A stretch of DNA of 64,000 bases from Paludibacter sp. Lineage in GTDB: Bacteria; Bacteroidota; Bacteroidia; Bacteroidales; Paludibacteraceae. The DNA lies in NCBI GenBank assembly GCA_023666945.1, contig JAMPAY010000005.1, positions 1 through 64,000 of the forward strand, given 5' to 3'. How positions within the stretch are numbered: position 1 is the first letter of the stretch; each line of letters starts with the position of its first letter. The translations under genes were made by a program, and so were the position numbers. A model generated the notes under the pieces. It did no database searches, was not told where the DNA came from, and saw nothing but the letters and a program-made list of their open reading frames with translations. Positions 27,743 to 35,232 of the stretch are shown here, piece after piece.

Positions 27743-28930
27743 ATGAAACATTTTTCACTTAAAACTTATGTACTTCTCTTTATGAGTTTGTATATGAGTC
27801 ATGCCGTTGCAGCTACCTATTGTGGCGAAACCATAACGAGTACCAACGGTAAGCATGCCGCTTCTATCACATGCTCTTCGTTGGGGAATAATATGTATCA
27901 GTTTGTTTTCGCTTCCGAAGACGCTTTCACCGGCTACAATGCTGCGGGCTCTAATTTCTATATGAATGTCAACGGAGTAGGAGGCTATCATGTATCCGAA
28001 CATTTGGCACAAGACGGCAATAAACTGACGGCTCTGATCGAGTCTGATGTTGTTCCGAATATCTATGTCGGGGCTTTCTTTGTTGTGTATGAAGATGGCG
28101 AATGTATGTATGAAATCCCTACCGATGCCGATTTCTCGCAACAATGTGGCGATGTTGAGGAAGATACCGAAAAACCGGTGATGGGAACCGCGGCTTTTCT
28201 CACGGCTACATTTAATACGGCTACGGTGGAAGTAAATGCCACACCTGCCGAAAAGATTGTTTCTTATGTAGTGAAAAGCGGTAACGACGAAATCGGCTCT
28301 TTTGCACCAAGCAATGGCACTATTGTCATCAACGGGTTGCAAGCAGGCACTGCTTACACTGTGCAAATTTATGCCAAGAAACAAAACGGACTTTTGTCTG
28401 ACAACTATGCCGAACTTTCTTTCACTACCGAAAACGTTTCCTATTGCAATTTTGCTACGGGGCATGAGGGAAATGCAGAGTTTGGCGACCCTAACGGGCG
28501 TATTCTTGTTTCAATCTATCAACTCAATGCTACCACTGTACGCTTGCAGGTAACGCCCAATACGGCAGCAGGAGCAACACGCGCGCTCGATTTGCTTTAT
28601 GTGGAGGCTGCAGGTGCTGAACCGGTTGCCTATACGGTGGGAGAAGATATTGCCGAGGGCGAGGGATCGGAAAAACTCTATGTTGATATCAAGTACAGTG
28701 TTATGCCTGCTTTGTGTTCGTTCAGTATTCAGTGGTCGCATCCCGCATGGGAAGGACGTTGGGCAGCTACGCTCAAAGATGTCGATACTGCCGCATTCTG
28801 TACCGATGAAATAACAGCACTTGAAACCGTCGCTACACAAGAACAATGCACCAAACTGATGCAAAACGGACAACTCATTATCCTACGCAATGGAGTGCGC
28901 TACAATGCACTCGGACAAATCGTCAAATAA
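27743..28930 (+). CDS. Secreted protein with the shared N-terminal module, fibronectin-like domain and conserved C-terminal tail
   Basis: 395 residues, no catalytic motif recognised. After the signal peptide (LFMSLYMSHAVAA) comes the module YCGETITSTNGKHAASITCS ... PTDADFSQQC (about 24-135), nearly identical to that of the protein at 23599. A fibronectin-III-like domain follows (about 142-235, VVKSGNDEIGSFAPSNGTI ... AELSFTTEN), then a beta-rich domain (about 240-355, YCNFATGHEGNAEFGDPNG) that begins with a Cys pattern similar to the first module. The last residues, NGQLIILRNGVRYNALGQ, are a tail shared with the next three proteins. ATG 27743 is chosen because the signal peptide starts there. 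Probably extracellular; function unknown. Confidence 0.7.
   Translation: MKHFSLKTYVLLFMSLYMSHAVAATYCGETITSTNGKHAASITCSSLGNNMYQFVFASEDAFTGYNAAGSNFYMNVNGVGGYHVSEHLAQDGNKLTALIESDVVPNIYVGAFFVVYEDGECMYEIPTDADFSQQCGDVEEDTEKPVMGTAAFLTATFNTATVEVNATPAEKIVSYVVKSGNDEIGSFAPSNGTIVINGLQAGTAYTVQIYAKKQNGLLSDNYAELSFTTENVSYCNFATGHEGNAEFGDPNGRILVSIYQLNATTVRLQVTPNTAAGATRALDLLYVEAAGAEPVAYTVGEDIAEGEGSEKLYVDIKYSVMPALCSFSIQWSHPAWEGRWAATLKDVDTAAFCTDEITALETVATQEQCTKLMQNGQLIILRNGVRYNALGQIVK
27866..28084 (+). repeat. Duplicated module, copy 2
   Basis: Counterpart of 23722-23940: same length, five differences counted by eye, identical from 27950 to 28084. Near-identity at the DNA level indicates a recent duplication or gene conversion. 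Confidence 0.9.
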
Positions 28931-28970
28931 CCGGATTTATAACATTATCAACTCTTAATTTCTTACGAAT

Positions 28971-30332
28971 ATGAAAAAGAATTTCTTCAAAACAACGGCA
29001 CTTGCAGCATTGCTGATAACGGCATTACCTTTTGCCGCTTTCTGCCAAGATACCGACGATTCACTGATTGATGTCAATTTTGCAGCATCCGAACAAGGGG
29101 CGGTCGCTACGGCGTCTTCAGGTACGGCAGCATCGGCCAACGATGGCAACGAGGGTTCTCGTTGGGAATCGGAACACGGAGTCGACCCGCAATGGTGGAT
29201 GGTCGATTTAGGACAACAACGCACCTTCAATACCATTCAAATCCTTTGGGAAGCGGCCTATGGCAAGTCGTTCATAATTGAGGTCAGCAACAATCAATCC
29301 GAATGGAATACTATCGTATCGGTTGCCGACCAATCGTTGGTAGGATTCCCTTATTTGCAATTCCTTTCTTTCGATGCCGTTAGTGCACAGTATGTGCGTT
29401 TCACCGGTACGGCACGTGGCACCAACTACGGATATTCGTTCTTCGAGTTCCGTGTCATCATGGCAAGCCCAAGCGAATTGGCTATCTTGGAAGCTGTTCC
29501 TGCTGCCGAAATTTGCAAAGTGGGCGACAATGTAAACATTCAAATTAAGGCACAAGACCAAAATGGAAAACCCATGGATAAGGCTGCTGAAGTTGAATAC
29601 TTGATTACACCGGCAGATGCAGGTTCCATAACGGGAAATGTGTTTATGGCAGCCAAAAGAGCAGATGTGCTTGTCGAAGCCTATATCGGCGAGATTAAGG
29701 CAGAGGCTTTCACTATTTGTGCCTACGAGGGGAATAGTGTGGCTTTGAGTACCAATATCGATACCGATAATAAAATCATTGCACAATCCGATTTCGCTCC
29801 CGACGGAACAAACGCTTTTGCTGCGGTCGATACCGATAAAGCATCGGTTTGGCAAGGATGTCCTACCAATACTACCGACGGAACGGAAGAAGCGCGTACG
29901 TACGATGCGTGGTTTGTGGTCGATTTAGGTAATGTCTACGATGTCTATCTGATTTCTATTTTGTTCGAAGGAGCATGCTCGCAAGAGTATCATGTCGATT
30001 TCTCAGCCGATAACGTAAATTGGAATACCGGGTACGAATATGTGGGTAAAGAGGGAATCTACGGACATACGCAAAACATCTATGGAAACAACCTCGCCAA
30101 TGCCGATGCCGTGCGCTATGTACGTTTCTATAGCACAAAAGCGGCTACGGGATATGGTCTGAAAATCTTCGATTTTGCTGTCTATGCTACCGTTACCGAA
30201 GGCTACGAAACCAAATTGGATAATGCATCGCTTGTGCAACCACTTGCTACCAAGCAAATCATCAATGGGCAACTCGTTATCACACGCGACGGTGTGCGCT
30301 ACAATACACTCGGACAAACACTTAATAATTAA
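28971..30332 (+). CDS. Secreted protein with two discoidin (F5/8C) domains and conserved C-terminal tail
   Basis: 453 residues. A signal peptide (LAALLITALPFAAFCQ) precedes discoidin domain 1 (about 30-165: ANDGNEGSRWESEHGVDPQW, WWMVDLGQQRTFNTIQILWE, YGYSFFEFRV). A beta-rich spacer (about 170-260) resembles Ig-like invasin modules (VGDNVNIQIKAQDQNGKP). Discoidin domain 2 spans about 265-410 (WFVVDLGNVYDVYLISILFE, GLKIFDFAVY). The tail NGQLVITRDGVRYNTLGQ matches those of the neighbouring proteins. F5/8C domains of this type usually bind galactosides, glucans or other surface glycans. No active-site motif is visible. It lies 40 bases after the previous gene and 17 before the next, consistent with one transcript. 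Confidence 0.75.
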   Translation: MKKNFFKTTALAALLITALPFAAFCQDTDDSLIDVNFAASEQGAVATASSGTAASANDGNEGSRWESEHGVDPQWWMVDLGQQRTFNTIQILWEAAYGKSFIIEVSNNQSEWNTIVSVADQSLVGFPYLQFLSFDAVSAQYVRFTGTARGTNYGYSFFEFRVIMASPSELAILEAVPAAEICKVGDNVNIQIKAQDQNGKPMDKAAEVEYLITPADAGSITGNVFMAAKRADVLVEAYIGEIKAEAFTICAYEGNSVALSTNIDTDNKIIAQSDFAPDGTNAFAAVDTDKASVWQGCPTNTTDGTEEARTYDAWFVVDLGNVYDVYLISILFEGACSQEYHVDFSADNVNWNTGYEYVGKEGIYGHTQNIYGNNLANADAVRYVRFYSTKAATGYGLKIFDFAVYATVTEGYETKLDNASLVQPLATKQIINGQLVITRDGVRYNTLGQTLNN

Positions 30333-30349
30333 CTTATAACTTTACAAAC

Positions 30350-33295
30350 ATGAAAAAGAACTTACTTAAAAGCATGGCATTGATACTTATGCTGTGTGTG
30401 AGTGCAATGGCATCTGCTATTGACTGGAATGGGATCGACTTCTTGGGTGATGGTGCCGGAGGAGGTGCGTATTCCAATAAGTACAAATTGGCAGTTGCCG
30501 AAGGTATGTCTGTGGTCAATATTCAAAAACCGGGATGGGCAGCCGAAGATGGTATCTATTGCACATTCCCTGCAGGGGTATCCGAATGTTCGGTTGCAGG
30601 GGCTATCGACGGTGCAGGCATGTGCTTGTATCTATCTTCTTTCACTGCACAAGAAACCGAAGTTACTGTTAAACATGGTTTGGGAACGTCCGTATTCTAT
30701 GTTTATTATGCCGATGGCACCACCGGTGGTAGCAATACACCGGAGGTAGAGTCTTACACGATTATCTTCAACGATATAGAGGGAACAACGGGGAGTGATA
30801 GCAGTACTAAAGAAACAACTGTTGACGGTATCGTGGAATCCGGTGCCGAGTATATTTCTGCTGTGTCGGCTGAAAATATCTATCGTGCAAGAGAAGGCTA
30901 TGGTATTAAATTCGGATCATCAAAGGCTATCGGCTCGCTTACGCTTACGCTTAAAGAGTCTGTAACTCCCGATTCTATTGTACTTACCGCATGTTCCTAT
31001 AGCACTTCTGAAGGTGCAATCGTATTTATGGGCGATATGAATATCGATGCTACCAATGGTGGTAACGACAATAAGGTGATTGCGAACTATATCAAAGAAT
31101 ACGATGGAGCAACCTCTGTGTCGGAAATCACTATTGCAACATCTTCTAAGCGTGCTTATGCCGTTGCTGTAACGGTTTATCCGCATAAGGACAATACTAC
31201 ACCTACGCCCGATCCTACAGTCAACTTGGCACTCAACAAACCTGTTGTTGCCGGATACAGTGCCACCCCCGCTGCCGAAGCCGTTGATGGCAATAAAGGT
31301 TCACGTTGGGGATCTTCCGGAGGCAAGCACTGGTCGGCAGAAAATCCCGATCAAGGCGATGACTGGTTGTATGTTGATTTAGGTCAGGTTTATAATATCG
31401 GTAACATACGCATCCTCTTCGAAACGGCTGCGCCTACCGATTACGATTTGTTGGTATCCGACGATGCTCAAGAATGGAAAGTTATAGGAACTTATACCGG
31501 ACAACCTAAAACAGGCAATGGAGAAGACGACTACAATGTCTACAACTTTACAAAAGACAATGTGTCCGGACGCTATGTCAAAATTTTCGCACGCGATGGA
31601 TATGCTAATCTCCAGTGGGGGATCTCTATTTACGAGTTCGAGGTTTACGAGGCTGTTGCCGACAACGAAAAACCGGTATTGAACGGTGCTGCTATTGCTA
31701 CCATTGCTTGGAATCAGGTTACCGTAACGCTCAATGCTACCGACAATGTTGGAGTTACCAACTGCTTGGTAACTGACAACGCGAATAATATCAATGGCGA
31801 ATATCCTGTTAAGGAGGGCGTACTTACCATTAGCGGACTCTCTGCGGCTACAGAATACAACTTTACCATCGTAGCACTTGACGATGCCGGCAATCAATCG
31901 GATAACTCTGTCAATTTGTCGGCAACTACACCTGCACACAACACCGAACCTACAGAGGCTGCACCTGCTCCTGAGCATGATGCCAACCTCGTATTATCTA
32001 TCTATTCCGATACCTATCAAAGCATTGGCTATCATTTCGAAGATTGGGGAGGCGGATATGCCGAAACACAAAAGAACATTGACGGCAATAACTACAACTT
32101 CTATAAGGCTAACACCAACGGAGGATACTTTGGTATGGTGCTCAACGCTACTGCCAATGCTGCAACAATGCTCTATTGGCATTTCGATATTTGGGCTGAA
32201 GACGATATGACGGTTGATATCTATCCTATCTATGGAGGTACCGAATACTATAAAACAGTAACCTTGAAAGGACAACAATGGAATAGCGTAGATCTTACAC
32301 TTTCCGATGACTATCCTGCATCTATCACATGGGCTAATGTTTACCAAATCAAGTTTGCAGGTACTGCAGGTAAAACATTGGCGGTCGATAATATCTATTT
32401 CTATCGCGATCCTATCGAAGATACCGAAATACCTACCGATGTAACTGCTACGCTCAAATCAGCTTCCTATTTCTCTGTTACGCTTACTTGCTCTGCACAG
32501 GACAATAGCGGTGTCGTTAGTTTCGATGTATTCGATGGTGATACCAAATTGGCTTCTTCTGCCGGTGTTTCTGGAACAGAGGTTGACATCTTTGTCAGCG
32601 GTCTGAATGCAGGTACAGCCTACCAACTTTCTGTAGTGGCTTACGATGCTAACGAAAACAAAGCGCAGCCTGTCACTGTGGCTGCTACCACATTGGCTTT
32701 GCCTGCTCCTGCTCCTACTCCTACGGCAGAGGCTGATAATGTATTGTCGCTCTATTCCGATGCTTATACTTTTGCACCCGCTTCTTTGGATAGTTACAAC
32801 GAAGGTTGGTGGCAAAATCCTACGTTGGATAGGGTCGAACTGGCGCAAGGCGATGAAGCACTCCTCTATTCGGGACAAATGACGGGTGTGATCGGTTGGG
32901 AGTTTGCTCCTATCGATGCTACCGACTATGTTATGTTCCATATCGATATCTATCCTATGGCTGAAACCACATTGGCTATCGGACCTACTTATGGTGGCAA
33001 CGGACTCAATACCAATGTCTACAAAGAAACCGTTTCTTTGAAAGCAGGTCAATGGAATAGTATTGACATCAACCTTTCGGAAAAAGAGTTAGGCAGTATC
33101 TTCCAATTCCAATTGGCAGACTATGTGGCTGCCGGTGCATTGTTTGTCGATAACGTTTACTTCTATAAAAGCGAAATTACTGCAATTGATAACGTAACCG
33201 TTACCGACGATGTTCAGAAGCGCATTGTCAATGGCCGTTTGGTTATTATCCGCAATGGCGTACAATACAACGCACTGGGTCAAATCATTAAGTAA
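30350..33295 (+). CDS. Large secreted glycan-binding-like protein: discoidin, fibronectin-III and two SIYSD-type modules
   Basis: 981 residues, apparently without a catalytic domain. After the signal peptide (LILMLCVSAMASA) come a module beginning WNGIDFLGDGAGGGAYSNKY (about 23-125) and a beta-rich domain (about 130-280). A discoidin domain follows (about 285-435, NLALNKPVVAGYSATPA), then a fibronectin-like domain (about 440-535). A SIYSDTY ... VDNIYFY beta-sandwich module occupies about 545-690, then another fibronectin-like domain (about 693-785) and a second such module (about 795-940, LSLYSDAY ... VDNVYFY). The last residues carry the shared tail (NGRLVIIRNGVQYNALGQ). From memory, modules of the SIYSDAY type accompany laminarinases in other Bacteroidetes, which would fit a glucan-binding role here. 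Confidence 0.72.
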   Translation: MKKNLLKSMALILMLCVSAMASAIDWNGIDFLGDGAGGGAYSNKYKLAVAEGMSVVNIQKPGWAAEDGIYCTFPAGVSECSVAGAIDGAGMCLYLSSFTAQETEVTVKHGLGTSVFYVYYADGTTGGSNTPEVESYTIIFNDIEGTTGSDSSTKETTVDGIVESGAEYISAVSAENIYRAREGYGIKFGSSKAIGSLTLTLKESVTPDSIVLTACSYSTSEGAIVFMGDMNIDATNGGNDNKVIANYIKEYDGATSVSEITIATSSKRAYAVAVTVYPHKDNTTPTPDPTVNLALNKPVVAGYSATPAAEAVDGNKGSRWGSSGGKHWSAENPDQGDDWLYVDLGQVYNIGNIRILFETAAPTDYDLLVSDDAQEWKVIGTYTGQPKTGNGEDDYNVYNFTKDNVSGRYVKIFARDGYANLQWGISIYEFEVYEAVADNEKPVLNGAAIATIAWNQVTVTLNATDNVGVTNCLVTDNANNINGEYPVKEGVLTISGLSAATEYNFTIVALDDAGNQSDNSVNLSATTPAHNTEPTEAAPAPEHDANLVLSIYSDTYQSIGYHFEDWGGGYAETQKNIDGNNYNFYKANTNGGYFGMVLNATANAATMLYWHFDIWAEDDMTVDIYPIYGGTEYYKTVTLKGQQWNSVDLTLSDDYPASITWANVYQIKFAGTAGKTLAVDNIYFYRDPIEDTEIPTDVTATLKSASYFSVTLTCSAQDNSGVVSFDVFDGDTKLASSAGVSGTEVDIFVSGLNAGTAYQLSVVAYDANENKAQPVTVAATTLALPAPAPTPTAEADNVLSLYSDAYTFAPASLDSYNEGWWQNPTLDRVELAQGDEALLYSGQMTGVIGWEFAPIDATDYVMFHIDIYPMAETTLAIGPTYGGNGLNTNVYKETVSLKAGQWNSIDINLSEKELGSIFQFQLADYVAAGALFVDNVYFYKSEITAIDNVTVTDDVQKRIVNGRLVIIRNGVQYNALGQIIK

Positions 33296-33303
33296 CAACA
33301 ATC

Positions 33304-33344
33304 AAATCATATACGGATATGCATCGTATATCCGTATATGATTT
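33304..33344 (+). terminator. Perfect 17-bp inverted repeat between two array genes
   Basis: Bases 33304-33320 and 33328-33344 are exact inverted copies around a 7-base loop. The downstream side is AT-rich (ATTTATTTAC) but lacks a clean T-run, so it is either a weak terminator or an mRNA-stabilising or processing hairpin that separates the last array gene. Confidence 0.5.
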
Positions 33345-33368
33345 ATTTACCCTTAATACTATTTTATA

Positions 33369-34742
33369 ATGAAAAAACTTTTCTTTTCTATGGCATGCCT
33401 TCTGGGCATTTCTGTGGTAGCAATGGCCGGGCCTTCAGCAGCACCTACAGCACCTTCTTACCCTGCCAATCAGGTTAAGGCCGTTTATTCGGCAACTTAC
33501 AATGCCGATTGCGGTTTTGGAGAATGGGGATCTTCTACACAATATGCGCAAGAAGAATTTGGTAAAAAGTACACTACAACGCAATTGGGCTATTTCGGAC
33601 TTGAGTTTTATGAAGGACTCAACTGTGCCGCTATGGAGGCTCTGCACTTGGATGTTTATTCCGATGCCGATATGTCTATGCGTATTGTGCCTATACACGG
33701 AGGTGCGGAAGTGGGTGTAACCAAAGCACTCAAGGCTGGCGAGTGGAATGTTATCGATATTGCATTGACCGAATTTCAAGGGGTTAACGATTGGACGAAT
33801 GTTTATCAGATAAAAATCGATAATGCTTCCAATCAGACATTCTATCTCAACAATATCTATTTCTACACCACACAGGCTCCCGACGAAGATACAGAGGCTC
33901 CTGCCAACCTCACCGCTTCATTGGTCGAAGCGGATTATTTCAATGCTACGCTTACTGCAAAGGCTACCGATAATACCCCTGTTGTTATCTTCGAAGTACG
34001 CAACGGCGAAGAGGTGTTGGCTACCAAAAATGCAGGTTCCGATGTCGAAACCACTATCGCTGTTACGGGACTCAAATCCAATACGGCTTATACACTTACT
34101 GTCGTTGCTAAAGATGAAGCAGGCAATCAATCGGAATCTGTCAATATCCAACTCAGCACCAAAGAAGCACCGGCTGCTGCCGAAGCACCTCTGCGTGAGG
34201 CTGAAAACGTAATGTCTATCTATTCCGATGCCTACGAGGCTGTTACATGGTTCTTGGTGGGAAGTTGGGGACAATCCACACAACTGTTGGAATGTGAGTT
34301 GGCTGAGGGCGATAAAGCATACTATTGCTACAACAGCAACTATCTCGGTTGGGAATTGCAAGGCACTCCTCTCGATGTAAGCGAATATACAGGTATTCAC
34401 ATGGATATCTATCCTGTCGATGCAACTTCTATCCAATACACACCCATTTGGAATGGAGGCGAATCGTTGGTTACAACCAATCTGCTCCCCAATCAATGGA
34501 ACGCACTCGACTATCAATTTAGCGAGTTCAAGGGTATCGACTTGAAGAGCGTCTTCCAAATGAAGTGGGCTGAGATGCCGGCAAAAATGTTCGTGGATAA
34601 CGTCTATTTCTATAAGACAATCAATAGTGCGGTTGATAATCTAACCCTTACCAACAACGTGCAAAAGCGTATCGTCAATGGCCGGTTGGTCATCCTACGC
34701 AATGGTGTACAATACAATGCACTTGGTCAGATAATCGACTAA
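33369..34742 (+). CDS. Secreted protein with two SIYSD-type modules flanking a fibronectin-III domain
   Basis: 457 residues. After the signal peptide (ACLLGISVVAMAGPSAA) comes a first binding-like module (about 33-172: AVYSATYNADCGFGEWG ... LNNIYFYT). A fibronectin-III-like domain follows (about 178-268, APANLTASLVEADYFNATLT), then a second module (about 280-420: MSIYSDAYEAVTWFLVGSW ... VDNVYFYK). It ends with the conserved tail NGRLVILRNGVQYNALGQ. It is a shorter relative of the preceding 981-residue protein, whose second half has the same order of domains. Probably extracellular and glycan-binding; no catalytic residues recognised. A terminator pair follows immediately. Confidence 0.72.
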   Translation: MKKLFFSMACLLGISVVAMAGPSAAPTAPSYPANQVKAVYSATYNADCGFGEWGSSTQYAQEEFGKKYTTTQLGYFGLEFYEGLNCAAMEALHLDVYSDADMSMRIVPIHGGAEVGVTKALKAGEWNVIDIALTEFQGVNDWTNVYQIKIDNASNQTFYLNNIYFYTTQAPDEDTEAPANLTASLVEADYFNATLTAKATDNTPVVIFEVRNGEEVLATKNAGSDVETTIAVTGLKSNTAYTLTVVAKDEAGNQSESVNIQLSTKEAPAAAEAPLREAENVMSIYSDAYEAVTWFLVGSWGQSTQLLECELAEGDKAYYCYNSNYLGWELQGTPLDVSEYTGIHMDIYPVDATSIQYTPIWNGGESLVTTNLLPNQWNALDYQFSEFKGIDLKSVFQMKWAEMPAKMFVDNVYFYKTINSAVDNLTLTNNVQKRIVNGRLVILRNGVQYNALGQIID

Positions 34743-34778
34743 TTTGTTACTGGTTCCGCTATTTTGCGGAACTTGATA

Positions 34779-34817
34779 GACGCGGAGGTCATAACACACA
34801 CCCTTCGCGTCTTTTTT
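34779..34817 (+). terminator. Terminator after the secreted-protein array
   Basis: GACGCG (34779-34784) pairs with CGCGTC (34806-34811) and is followed by six T. A separate 7-bp hairpin (GTTCCGC/GCGGAAC, 34753-34772) sits just before it. Together they end the array transcript. Confidence 0.55.
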
Positions 34818-34950
34818 GTATGGAACGCTATTGTCTCGCACGCAAATGCGCTTTCCTGTTTTGTTAGAATGTTTGTGTTCTGTTCGGTTTCCTGACATTT
34901 TTCTTCTTGTTTCTGCTATTGTTTTTTTCAACTTGTATTAACTGAGTGTT

Positions 34951-34983
34951 ACGAGACCTTAACGAGACCTTAACGAGATCTCG
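34951..34983 (+). repeat. 11-base tandem repeat, three units, followed by an inverted repeat
   Basis: Two exact copies of ACGAGACCTTA (34951-34961, 34962-34972) precede a diverged third unit (34973-34983). That unit overlaps the inverted repeat CTCGAC ... GTCGAG at 34980-34999. Function unknown. Confidence 0.7.
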
Positions 34984-35154
34984 ACGACATCTTGTCGAGT
35001 TTTCATTCTGTCAATTCTTATTGCTTGCGACAATCTCGCTAAATAGCCGTCCCGCTATCCGTAAAAGGGTAGTGGTAACGCGGCTTTTTATCTATATATG
35101 CTACTTTGTGAGAAATAAAATGAAGAAAGATTTCTCTATTTGTGATATTCTTTG

Positions 35155-35162
35155 TATCTTTG
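35155..35162 (+). promoter_or_regulatory. -7 element (TATCTTTG) of mutA
   Basis: Exact TAnnTTTG match 70 bases before the mutA start. A TTG at the expected 19-20 base spacing is not present, so only the -7 box is called. Confidence 0.5.
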
Positions 35163-35232
35163 CCACTTAAAAGAGATAAACACGCTTTTTCGCTTGTTTT
35201 GCAATAACTATATATAACCAAATATATAAACC

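Larger units (their letters stand above)
34743..35232 (+). other. Intergenic region between the secreted array and mutA
   Basis: A 490-base gap without a credible gene. It holds a hairpin at 34753-34772, a terminator at 34779-34817, an 11-base tandem repeat at 34951-34983 running into an inverted repeat (34980-34999), and a promoter -7 box at 35155-35162 for mutA. Confidence 0.6.

Noticed and set aside
34951..34983. CRISPR-like direct repeats
   Set aside because: Units are 11 bases, directly abutting and only three; there are no spacers and no cas genes.
34946..35170. 74-codon frame before mutA
   Set aside because: Crosses the tandem repeat and the mutA promoter, with no family resemblance.
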